This document shows, in pieces, positions 23,650-33,544 of a DNA stretch of 64,000 nucleotides (position 1 is the first letter of the stretch; every line of letters starts with the position of its first letter). The notes beneath the pieces are model-generated. The model saw only the letters and a program-made list of their open reading frames with translations, was not told the origin of the DNA and did not search any database. The translations under genes and the position numbers were made by a program. Source of the stretch: Raffaelea ambrosiae (lineage: Eukaryota; Ascomycota; Sordariomycetes; Ophiostomatales; Ophiostomataceae); contig PCDI01000004.1 of NCBI GenBank assembly GCA_002778195.1, positions 3,136,226 to 3,200,225 of the forward strand. The letters run 5' to 3'.

Positions 23650-23931
23650 GTGCCCCCTCGCGCAGCCGGGCAGATGAGTACACTTCTTCGCATAGTAGAT
23701 AGTTGGATCGTACCGACGTGTAGAACGTCAAATTTCTAGACCATGAGTAAGAAACAAGGAGAGAGAGAGAGAGTAGCTTTTCTTTTTCTTTTCTCATGAT
23801 GATAATTTCACAATGACGAATAATACTATACACTTTGAAATTTTTTTTTTCAAATACATTTGTTTTCCCCCCAAAAAGTCTCTCGTGACTTCTTTGTAGA
23901 CACACGCCCGGCACACTCTGGCACACACCTT
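23650..23931. other. Convergent 3' region, no gene seen
   Basis: AT-rich 282 bases between the GH3 stop and the bL34m stop, with a GA repeat (23758-23772) and a T-run near 23840. No coding signal. Confidence 0.6.
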
Positions 23932-24459
23932 TTACAGTGCAGCCAACTTCTTGCGGCCCTTGGCCCGCCGCCGCAAAAGGATCTTGCGTCCACCCTTGCT
24001 CTTTAACCGCGCCAGAAAGCCGTGGCGGCGCTTCTGGAGCAGCCGGCTGGTGCGCTCCATGGTCGCCCGGGGGCCGCAGCGAATCTGGCTCGAGAGGCCG
24101 GAGAGAGCCGGGTGGCGGGAAATGGAGGCCGCTGCGATGAGGTCAAGACCAGAAGAGGCGGAGGCGGAGACTTGTGCGGTGGCCGCAGCTGGTGACGGGG
24201 CCACGGTTGGCAGGCCAAAGGGGCGGAAGACGGTGGCGGAGGAGAGAGTCGTTGGCCGCAGCCGGGGCAGGGCAGAGAAGGACCTGGACGGTTAGAAGCC
24301 GACAAGACACAGCCTCTGCATCCTTTGCACAGGACCAACTCACCGAGATTGGCTCTTCGTTGCTGTTGCTATTCTCCCCACAAGGCGAACTGTGCTGCTG
24401 GTCTGGTGCGCCGCCTGCCGGGCACCGGCGGCGGCCGACCGCAGGAGATAGGCGTTCAT
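23932..24459 (-). CDS. MRPL34: Mitochondrial large ribosomal subunit protein bL34m
   Basis: Mitoribosomal protein of the bL34 family. Exons 24344-24459 and 23932-24283 (minus) give 155 residues. The C-terminal 42 residues are the conserved L34 domain: [20 protein letters not shown], then [16 protein letters not shown]. The remaining N-terminal part (starting [19 protein letters not shown]) is rich in Arg, Ser and Ala with few acids, as expected of a mitochondrial targeting sequence. The length is typical for fungal bL34m. The gene converges on GH3 and lies downstream of, and in the same direction as, STE24. Confidence 0.93.
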
Positions 24460-24965
24460 GGTGTTGTGACTGGGAAAGAGAAAGGCAGTTTCCTTTTCTC
24501 TGAGATGCGGCCGGGGGGGGCAGGCGTCGAGGCGGAGGGGCGTAGAATTCGTGTCGATTTGCTGGGTTTGTCGTGACTTGTCGTGGCAGGTTTTTTGGGC
24601 GATGCCGAAAGCTTTCCATTGACCATCTCTGATTGGTTCAAAATATGGGGCCTGCGAGCCGCGCGAATACCCCAAAGCCGAGAAAGCGCTAAAACTCTGA
24701 TACGGCGGACTTTACATTGAGTTACGGCAGTGGTTCAGGGGCTGATTACAGGGGCATTTTCAGTGAATCGAGTTGACCAGTTCCTAAATCTGCGCCTAAA
24801 TTTTGAGCAGTAGCTATTGACACAACCACAGCCAACCACAACCCCAAGTAGAAATCACTTTTCTGCCTCCCCCATTTGGAAGCTCTTCATGTCCCGTATG
24901 AAGATGGATTTTCACCGTGAAACTTTTGAGAAGACCCCCCCCCCCCNGACTTTTTTCTCTTCTTT
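24460..24965. other. Intergenic with one ambiguous base
   Basis: About 500 bases between bL34m and STE24. It contains a poly-C tract at about 24936-24946 ended by an undetermined base (n) at 24947, which suggests unresolved homopolymer length in the assembly. No gene seen. Confidence 0.65.
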
Positions 24966-26524
24966 TCACAACTCGTCCCGCCCGCTTGCCTTGGCCACGG
25001 TAGGCTCCTCCTCCTTGGCCTCCTTCTCCTTGATCTCCACCTTGGCCGTGGGTACCCATTTCAGGGCCTTGAGCCGCTCCGTCAGGATCGGGTGCGAGAA
25101 GTGGTAATTGGCATACAGCCAGTCGGCGTCCATGGTGCTCAGGTTCTGGATCTGCAGCTTGATCAGTGAGCGTGCCAGCTCGGCCGGGTAGCCCAGCCCG
25201 CTGGCAAACGCGTCCGCCTGGAACTCGTACGACCGGCTCAGGACGTTCATGAGCAGCTTGATGACCATGTCCATGGGTGCCAGCGCGTCCGAGAAGAGCA
25301 GGAACCCGATAATGATGGGCCGCTCCTGCACGAAGCCAAAGTCGGCGTACAGGCTCTTGTTGTTGATAAAGACGGAAAACAGCGCAAAGATGTAGAAGAA
25401 GTGAGCCTGGAGAGTTAGCGGACAATCCTCAAGAATGGAAACGGGCACCTCGTGTGTGTGCGTGCTCACCTGGGAAATCATAAACATAAGCGACGTGTGT
25501 CCCAGGCTCCAGTGGCCCAGCTCGTGTGCGAGCACGGCCACCACCTCCTGCGTCTCGCTCTTCTCAATGAGCGTATCGTAGATGACAATGTGCTTCTTCC
25601 AGGGCAGGCCGAAAAAGTAGGCGTTGCTGTGCGCGCTGCGGCGGCTGCCATCGATGACATACAGCTCGTGCAGGGGGAAGTTAAGGCGCTTGGCCAGCGA
25701 CTCGACGCTGGTCTTGAGCGCGCCCTCCTTGAGCGGCGACAGCTTGTTGAACAGCGGCAGGATGGTGACGGGGTAGATGGTGATCATGAACACCTGGAGA
25801 CCGGCGCCAAAGAGCCACACGTAGTAAAAGAAGTGGTCGCCGGTGCGCTGGATAATGGACGAGAAGGCGGCGAGAATCGGCGGGACCAGGACAAAGATCA
25901 GCAGCTGGCTCTTGAGCAGATCCGTCACAAACAGCTTGGGCGTCTGCTTGTTGAAGCCAAACTTGGCCTCCAGCACAAACGTCTGGTACACCGAGGCCGG
26001 CAGCGACAGCAGCTGGTTCAGCACAATGGTCGTCAGCACAAACACAATCGACTGCGTGATCTCGCCCGTGAACGGCGCCGGCGCAAACCGCAGCAGCAGC
26101 TGGCCAGACCACGACCACAGCTTCGGCAGCAGGTCGAACTGGAAGAAGGCCAGGTTCTGGATCTGGCCCCAGATGCCGTTCACCAGGCCAAACTTGGCCT
26201 TGGCCCGTCCGTATGCCTGGCTCTTGTCAAACACCTCCTGCGACACCTCGTGCTGCAGCACCTGCGGCGCCTTGGTCTGCTTGAGAATCTGGTACTGCCG
26301 GAACGAGAGGAAGCCTTCGAGAAAGTATTGGGCCACGGAGAAGCCCATAATCAGGCGCTTCCATGGGAAGTGGGGCCGGTCGAGGAACCGGGCAATGCGC
26401 TGTAGAGTGAGACCAGGAGTCAGCCGTATGTACGATTGCAAAGACATGCTGCGAATCTGGAGTGCAAAGAAGCTTCACGAGAAGCTCGAAAGTGATGGGG
26501 ACGACGTACCTGGAGGATATCCAT
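24966..26524 (-). CDS. STE24: CAAX prenyl protease 1, STE24 family
   Basis: Zinc metalloprotease of the endoplasmic reticulum and inner nuclear membrane that removes the -AAX tripeptide from prenylated CAAX proteins and also processes a-factor-type pheromone precursors. Exons 26510-26524 (15 bases, MDILQ), 25470-26399 and 24966-25406 (minus) give 461 residues. The HExxH motif is HELGH (His297, Glu298, His301) within VVAVLAHELGHW. The third ligand is expected in the SYEFQADAFA segment downstream. Several hydrophobic helices precede and follow. The conserved GFNKQTPKLFVTD loop and the GSRRSAHSNAYFFG segment are present. The C-terminus is charged (KEKEAKEEE). RAM2 and mevalonate kinase, of the same prenylation route, lie within 9 kb. 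Confidence 0.96.
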
Positions 26525-27228
26525 GGTGATCGTAGAGTGATACCGAGTAGATTAACAGGAGAAGAAAGCAGGCGGACTGGTCCCGCGACGGTGATTGGTA
26601 TGTGAATTAAAAGAAGCCCAGCAAGAAAGAAGGTCGCGAAAACAATCGAGCCGAAGAAGCGAAGAGAAGAAGGAAAAGAGGGAACAAAAGAGACGAGAGA
26701 AACACAGGGATAAACAACGGATGTCCCGGTTAATTATCAGTCCATTCAGCCAAGGAAAAAAAGACGAACACTCCCCTGATACCCCGTGTTGCTGCTGTGT
26801 GATGCCAGGTCCGGCGCCTGGTGATGATGCGGATGCGGAGGGGTTGGGTTGCTTTTAGTTGTCCGTTTGCAAGCTGGCCTTGCGCAGCTCTGTTTCAAGG
26901 TCTAACAAGCGTTGACCGTTGGCGGGGCCTTGCTTTTTTTTTTAAACTAATTCTATTTGTCGCACCCTGTAAGCCCCGGGTATTATGTCCCTGTACAAAG
27001 TGAACAATAGTTAACTGATTGGGTAATAGAACTACCTGGAAGCTATACTGCACGTGATTGGACCATGATTTACAGGCGGTTGTGGCCAAAATACATGCCC
27101 TGTCATACAGCAAGTTCCGCCGCAAACATACTATATGATAATAACTAAGCAGAAAGCAAACAAGAAAACCCAAAGACCAAAAGCGCTAATGCATATCCAT
27201 CATAATCTCTTTGCTTCCCAAGATGGGC
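26525..27228. other. Intergenic, presumed STE24 promoter
   Basis: About 700 bases between the STE24 start and the next gene. It has a purine-rich block (26620-26720) and AT-rich sequence further on. No coding signal. Confidence 0.55.
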
Positions 27229-27749
27229 TCATTCACGCGGAATCCGCATGTTCAGTTTGACCCGTTCCCGCAGCTGCTCAGTGCTATCACTGGGTTGCGG
27301 GTGGAGGTTTCTCTGTAGGACGTCGTATTATTAGTGCTGTTCTTACAATGCATCGCAATTCAGGCCGGATCGAATGCTCCCCGAGACAAAACCTACCAAG
27401 GCCAACCACCGACGGAGCTCTTCCCGGGTCCAGTGATCCGGGTCGCCCTTGGGGTCCGGCTGTTCTGGGAACACGTCGCCACCCCAGATCGCCCAGACGG
27501 CCACGCCCGTTATAACGGCGCCGAAGCCTGTGAGAAAGAACGCAGTTAGCCAAATGAAGTATCCCGACAAGCCGATGCAACCATGACACAATCCCGCGTT
27601 TACTGGCTTACCCAAGAGCATATTCTATAGTCCCATAACGTATCAGTATGTATCTTTTAAAGCAAGGGCCCAGGAAGTACAGCATATCCCCAAGCAAGTG
27701 CAGGCTTCCTACTCACTTTGGATTTCATGGCATTGTCGAGAGGCGTCAT
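27229..27749 (-). CDS. Small single-pass membrane protein with an Ish1/HeH-like C-terminal helix
   Basis: Not assigned to a named gene. Exons 27717-27749, 27612-27624 (13 bases), 27397-27527 and 27229-27312 (minus), all GT-AG and in phase, give 86 residues. A hydrophobic helix covers about residues 13-30 (MLLGFGAVITGVAVWAIW). A Pro/Asp-rich segment (GGDVFPEQPDPKGDPDHW) follows, then TREELRRWLALRNLHP and STEQLRERVKLNMR, which resemble the helix-extension-helix motifs of Ish1/Msc1 proteins. The short length and lone membrane helix suggest an anchored adaptor, but the compartment is unknown. I recall similar short proteins in other ascomycetes, which supports it being a real gene. The 13-base exon is needed to keep the frame. 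Confidence 0.8.
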
Positions 27750-28249
27750 CGTGACTGATTTTGCGGACAAACTGTGATCCCTGAGTTGAAGTTCTGGAAG
27801 GGAATATATGCCAGAATGGAAATAAAAAAAAGATCTACACCGTAGGACTGCCGTTCCTTTTATCGTGCTGCAGCTGCTCTTTCGCCACCTGTTCTCTTCT
27901 ATGCTGGAGCAGCTTTCCAAGCCCAAGCTCAGCCATCGTTAAATGGCTGCCTCACAGTAGTCTCCATTGCTTGTGAACGACCGCGTGGAGCTAGTCGTAA
28001 AAAGTCGCCTTACATAATCATACTAGTCTGTGCACGCAAAATGCCAAGATTTCTGCACGTGAGAACCCACAGAACACAAAAAATTAAAAAAATTGGGGAG
28101 TAGGGTGCAGACAAAAAAAAAATAGTGATCTGAAATCCGAAATTTGTGAACCCCACGACCGACTCTCACCAATTCTTCCAGCACATCTACCAAAATCGCC
28201 GTCAACTCGTCCCTTTTTTACCACCCCACAACCCCAAAACTCAGTCAAA
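27750..28249. promoter_or_regulatory. Divergent intergenic region before the eL38 gene
   Basis: 500 bases between the small membrane protein gene (minus) and eL38 (plus). It has A/T runs around 28078-28125, then a C-rich leader (CACCCCACAACCCCAAAAC) just before the eL38 ATG, typical for highly expressed fungal genes. Confidence 0.5.
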
Positions 28250-28802
28250 ATGCCGCGTGAGGTCGGAGACATCAAGCAGGTACGTTGTGATCGATTTTGC
28301 GCCTGCAATGGCGCTCAGCAACAGCCATACAACGCACAAGTTGTCAGTCAACAGCACACTAACTCTTTATGTTCTCAGTTCATCGAGATCTGCCGGCGGG
28401 AGGATGCGTCCTGTGAGTAAAACCTACGAGCGAAACAAAACGACTGCGATTGAATAATCGGCCGTTTGGAGGGGACAGACGAGGGGGAAATGAACGATTG
28501 TTTTAGAAAATGCGAATCTAACAAGGAACCAACAGCTGCCCGGATCAAGAAGGGCAAGAAGACCAGCCAGACCAAGTTCAAGGTCCGGTGCAAGCGCCAC
28601 CTGTACACCCTGGTTCTGAAGGACTCCGACAAGGCCGACAAGCTGAAGCAGAGCCTGCCGCCGAGTATGTTCAATCCGTGATCCAATCTGGAGTTGTGTA
28701 TGGGAAGGGAGGAGATGAGAATCGTCCGAAACTAACGTTCACCCACCACTAGACCTGACTGTCACTGAGGTCAGCAAGAAGGACAAGAAGCGGTCGGCAT
28801 AA
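28250..28802 (+). CDS. RPL38: 60S ribosomal protein eL38
   Basis: Cytoplasmic large-subunit ribosomal protein. Exons 28250-28279, 28379-28412, 28536-28664 and 28753-28802 give 80 residues, the usual length. The product starts [19 protein letters not shown] and continues [40 protein letters not shown], then [18 protein letters not shown]. The Asn of PPNLTV is formed across the third intron, which confirms that border. Dense introns in a short ribosomal gene are normal in this lineage. Confidence 0.97.
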
Positions 28803-29210
28803 GCGAGTGGATCGATTTCGGGGCCGAAATTATATACAACAATAACAAAAAAGGAACGATCAAAAAAACTTGAAAACTGGGAAATACAAAGGAGGCGTGA
28901 CGGGGGAAAAATGGAAAGCGAATAATAAAAACGCCGGATATCATATATCACTGGAGGGTATTCGCACAGCGAAAAGGAAATTTCTTTCCTTCGTCTTTTT
29001 TTGAACAAGATGCTCTTCTTTTATTGAACATATTATTGTCAACAGCCTGCGATCTTGCGCTCACTTCATGGGGAGAACGGAAGGAGAGTGTATGTGTGTG
29101 TGAAGCAGTTGTCGGACAATCTATGCACCGGAGAGACAGAGTGGTGAAATGGGAACGAGGGTGGCTCGGTATCCAGCCTAACAGTTTCTCAGTTTCCGGT
29201 CCGAGCAATG

Positions 29211-29915
29211 TCATAGGATGCGCTGGTAGTGCCGGACGTCCCTTCCGTCGATATACTGTTCCAGCGTGTTGATCTCGTCAATGTGCGGCGACAGCCCAAA
29301 GCCCATATGCGCTTCCAAGTTTGGCCAGCCGCACACCACCACAAACTCGTCCTTGTCAGCTCCCTGCTCGTCTTTCGCCCTGTCGATACGCCAACCAGTC
29401 TGCACACCGCAAATGTCTTCATACGTCTGCAGATACACGCCGACTTTGTCAAACGTGGACTGAAATGCTTCTCTTTGGCCTGCTTTGATAAAGGTGCGGG
29501 TGATGCTGATGACAGGGCTGTCCAGGAGCCGAGCATCCTGGAAGATGTCTGACTCGGTATGGACGACAACCACGGCTTGCGGTACCTTCTGGCCAGTTCC
29601 TTTCCCGGCGTCATCCGGAGGCTGGTATAAGTGCTGCCCAATGGAACTCAGAATGCTCTCTCGGTTGGGCTCTTCGCAAGCCCATGTGCTGTGCTCCTCA
29701 ATTGTCTTCCAGCGCGCGGCCAACAGGACCATCCCCGGGTCCTCCAGCTGCTGGAAGAGCCATGCACGGCCTCCCGTAATCACGCTTGTTCCCTGGGGCA
29801 CGGCCAAGTCAAGCCATTTGACCTGGGCAGCGAGAGCAGCTTCCAGCGCCCGTAGCAGCTTAGGAGCCAGTGATGGTGCCGATCCTTTGATGATGCCGAA
29901 TTCTGTGACCGCCAT
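29211..29915 (-). CDS. ABM/EthD-like dimeric alpha-beta barrel protein
   Basis: Probable small cytosolic protein with two ferredoxin-like (dimeric alpha-beta barrel) halves, a fold used by antibiotic-biosynthesis monooxygenases and EthD-type proteins; function unknown. The reading frame gives 234 residues from the chosen start (MAVTEFGIIKGSAPS). Each half has the pattern of a beta strand, a segment such as LLAARWKTIEEHSTW or FVVVCGWPNLEAHMGF, and a short helix, where the Trp/His-containing W-x-S/N-x-E-x-H stretch is typical. The frame is open 33 codons further upstream to another ATG (30014), but that extension is Ser/Thr-rich and looks unstructured. Single exon. Confidence 0.7.
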   Translation of the reverse strand: MAVTEFGIIKGSAPSLAPKLLRALEAALAAQVKWLDLAVPQGTSVITGGRAWLFQQLEDPGMVLLAARWKTIEEHSTWACEEPNRESILSSIGQHLYQPPDDAGKGTGQKVPQAVVVVHTESDIFQDARLLDSPVISITRTFIKAGQREAFQSTFDKVGVYLQTYEDICGVQTGWRIDRAKDEQGADKDEFVVVCGWPNLEAHMGFGLSPHIDEINTLEQYIDGRDVRHYQRIL

Positions 29916-31389
29916 ATCCGTAGACCTGTTGCTGGAGAGCCTCTTTTCTGTCCGAGCTGAATTGGTGTAGGTTGAAGAGCGTGAGGCTGGAGGAGGCCAG
30001 GTAAGCTTCCACATTCTGGTAAGCTTATCGAAAAACGAATCCCGCCATTTCGGAAGGATATACCCTCAGCAAGGATCGCTTTTCTGTGATAAACCATGTT
30101 GCCCTGGACGATTCACAACCAGTGCGTGTACTTGTCTACAGAAGTTTGCACTTTACTCGATGCCGGCCACAGCGCGGCTGTGATGCAGGATTATGTCGTA
30201 TCTGATTGGGACAGAGATGCAAGTGGCTTGCAAGACAGGTCTGAAATAGGCTACTATTTGGAGTGCCCAGGACCAAGCTATCCTTACCCCTCTAGGCATC
30301 TTACATTGAGACTCGGGCAATCTTGTCGCGTCTTACAAACGACACAGCCAAAGAACAAGCAATTTTCGCAGAAATAAAATATATATTAAAAAAATGCCTG
30401 GGTACCAAGTTATCTGGCTCGTCTATATTATACAGGGTCGCAGTGCCTTGCGCTGGAGCCTAGAAGAAAACGCCTGGTGTTATTGGCAGACCACGAGTAG
30501 GATATTAACTACCATTCGTACACACGGCACACGTCCTTGACTGTACCTGCCAATTTAGATCGAGTGAGCTAGGCAAACGCAAAAGACAGCCTTTTTAGTT
30601 GCAACCAAAGGGAAGGGTAAACGACACGGAAGGAGGGAGGGGACATGCGTCCTAGGTGCATTTTGTTGGGGATGAGTCGTTCCTTCCCGTTGACAGACAC
30701 GTTCCTTTCTCGTTTTTGCTCTCGTGCTTTCCTCCGCCCTGTTGACTTGACCGCTTGTTAATTAGTTAATCACACACTTTTTATAACACCTCCCTTCCGC
30801 TTCATCATCGAGGACCACACCACCACCACCACAACCACACTCCCTCTGCGGCCCAGCCCGAAGTTTGCGTACGCTTGCATCACCGACAGCAAGCTGAGCA
30901 AATCTCGAAGGATTGCCGATTCGGAATCAAACAGCTCGAGACCCGACTGGCTTCGGCCATCCCAACAAAAGCAGCAAACCAGACAACCACGGAACTTGCC
31001 TGTTTTGGCGTCTTATCATTGTCCTCCAGAGAGAGATTCCGCGGCCTATTCGCGCTGAATTCGCGCCTTTCCTTGTTCGAATACCACCCTCCCTGTTCTC
31101 CACACTACGCACTAATTACAACGACGGCCCCTGTCGTTGCCGTTTGGGGGTGGTTGTCGCCTCTATTGCTTTTTTGCTGGGACGGACCCCGAAAAACCCA
31201 AGAAAAAACCTACCACCATAATAAACGACTCTAACTCTCCACCGCCCCCCTCTACGCAGTCCAGAACGCAGACAGCTTCCCTTCCCCGGACGAAAACTGC
31301 TATGAAAGCCAATGCTGTGCGGACTCTCTTTTTTACCGTCACCGTCCACAACACGTAGCAACAGCAAGCAGTATTAACCCCGGCGCAGA
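29916..31389. other. Intergenic, presumed ERG12 promoter
   Basis: About 1.4 kb between divergent genes. No recognisable protein on either strand. From about 30700 it becomes CT/CA-rich (CACCACCACCACAACC near 30818), consistent with a promoter and leader of the mevalonate kinase gene. Confidence 0.55.
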
Positions 31390-33009
31390 ATGGCTCGCAG
31401 AGTTTCCAGCCCCATGATGCCGGCCTTTATGGTCTCGGCACCGGGCAAGGTGATTGTTTTCGGTGAACACTCCGTTGTATATGGCAAGGTATGCACCCTT
31501 CCCTGCTGCCTCAGCTCTCCCGCCGCAAACCCACGGCCTTTTACATGCGCCAGGCAATGCGACCTGGCAGCAGAACAACAACACTGACCACAATGACTGC
31601 CTCTTTAGCCGTCCATTGCCGCAGCTATCTCGCTGCGCTCTTATCTGCTCGTCACGACCCTGTCCAAGTCGAAGCGCACAGTCACCCTACGATTCCCCGA
31701 CGTTGGCATGGCACACACCTGGAACATTGACGAGCTTCCTTGGGAGATCTTCTCACGGCCCGACAAGAAGAAGTACTACTACGACCTCGTAACGAACCTC
31801 GATCCCGAGCTTCTCGACGCCCTCCAGCCGTATCTCGCCACGGTGTCGCCAAAGCTGTCCGAGCATGAGCGCAAGGTGCACCAAGCATCGGCCCTCTCTT
31901 TTCTCTACCTCTTCCTCTCCCTTGGCTCACAAAAGTTCCCCGGCTGCATCTACGCGCTGCGTTCGACCATCCCGCTCGGCGCAGGTGTCGGCAGCAGCGC
32001 CTCGATCGCCGTGTGTCTGTCGGCGGCCCTGCTTTTGCAGCTACGGACACTGTCGGGGCCCCATCCGGACCAGCCGGCCGAAGAAGCCCGGGTACAGATC
32101 GAGCGCATCAACCGCTGGGCCTTTGTCTCCGAGATGTGCATCCACGGCAATCCATCAGGCATCGACAACACCGTTGCATCACAGGGAAAGGCTGTTATGT
32201 TTCAGCGCGGCGAGAACAACAAGCCGTCAACCGTCAAGTCGCTGTGGAACTTCCCCGAACTGCCACTCCTGCTTGTCAACACAAATCAGCCAAAGTCGAC
32301 CCTGCACGAGGTAGCCAAGGTCGGCCGTTTAAAGAAGACACACCCAGAATTGGTCGGCAACATTATGGACGCCATGAAGTGTGTCGCAGAAAGCGCCCAA
32401 GTCCTACTGGACAAGTCACCCGAGGCAGCCAGTAGCGATAAGACAGCGAGCGCCAACGGCGACCGCAACGGCATCAAGAATGGAAGCGCCAACGGCAGTG
32501 CCCACGCGAATGGCAATGGCACCGAGAGCAGCAATGGGGAGAGCAAGTCCAAGAGCAAGAAAGCTGAGGAGCTGGGCAAGCTGGGCGAACTCATGACCAT
32601 CAACCACGGCCTCCTGTCAGCGCTGGGCGTGTCCCACCCACGCCTGGAGCGTGTGCGCGAGCTAGTCGACCACGAGGGCATCGGCTGGACCAAGCTTACG
32701 GGTGCGGGCGGTGGCGGTTGCGCCATCACACTGCTGAACCCAGACGCACCCAAGGCGAAGCTCAAGAAGCTCGAACAGCAGTTGGAAGACGAGGGCTACC
32801 AGCAGTTTGTGACAACGCTGGGCGGCGACGGCGTTGGCGTGCTTTGGCCGGCGGTTCTTCGCAACGGCATGGACGAGGACGAAGAGGGAGGAATGGAGAT
32901 CGACATGGACATGTTCCTGAAGGTTGAAGGGAACGAGGGTGTCGAGCGGTTGGTTGGTGTCGAAGGCGGTGCAGGCGAGAGGGAGGGTTGGAAGTTTTGG
33001 CACCACTAA
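31390..33009 (+). CDS. ERG12: Mevalonate kinase
   Basis: GHMP-family kinase that phosphorylates mevalonate with ATP, an early step towards isopentenyl diphosphate, sterols and prenyl groups; cytosolic. Exons 31390-31488 and 31609-33009 give 499 residues. Motif 1 is VSAPGKVIVFGEHSVVYGK (15-33), the ATP-binding GHMP motif 2 is PLGAGVGSSAS (155-165), and motif 3 near the C-terminus is KLTGAGGGGCAITLL. The SGIDNTV segment follows the CIHGNP motif. A 45-residue Asn/Gly/Ser/Lys-rich insert (about bases 32420-32565) makes the protein longer than yeast Erg12 (443 residues). The C-terminal tail is acidic and Gly-rich. Confidence 0.97.
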
Positions 33010-33544
33010 CGATTGCCACTTGATGTGTTAGTGTCTTTTTTTGTCCTCATCTTTCATGTTGTAGCCAGTGTACGTTCAAATGCAGCAGAGCGGCGTTTTT
33101 TAATGTTTGATATTTAGGTAATGGGAGGGATGGAATCCGAACAGCTGATGGATTCCGTGTAATATTTTAGCAAATCATAGACGTATGCTATTTTCGTTCT
33201 CGCATTGATGCAATACGCGAGTCGAGCAGACAATAATAAGTGATGAAACTAGAAATGCACGGACGAGAACGGAAGGATTGACGCTTTGACAGGTGGTACT
33301 TTTGAATAGGGAACAATCACAGTTTATGTAACGATTGTTGTGGCCCTGTTTTCGGCATGTGCAAATCAACAGTCGTACCTTCCCAGATCAGAGGGTGGGG
33401 CACACCTGTGGGAAAAGCTTGGCTTAGCTCCTCCAGTACACCCATCGATGAAAGGAACCCTTACTTCGGAGCCCCACCACAACTTGTTTTCTCCAACGTG
33501 CAACACCACCTTTTGTATACAGGACGCAGCAGACAGGGCATAAA
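33010..33544. other. Intergenic, no gene seen
   Basis: 535 bases between ERG12 and the RAM2-containing gene. AT-rich after the ERG12 stop. No coding signal or clear promoter box. Confidence 0.55.
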
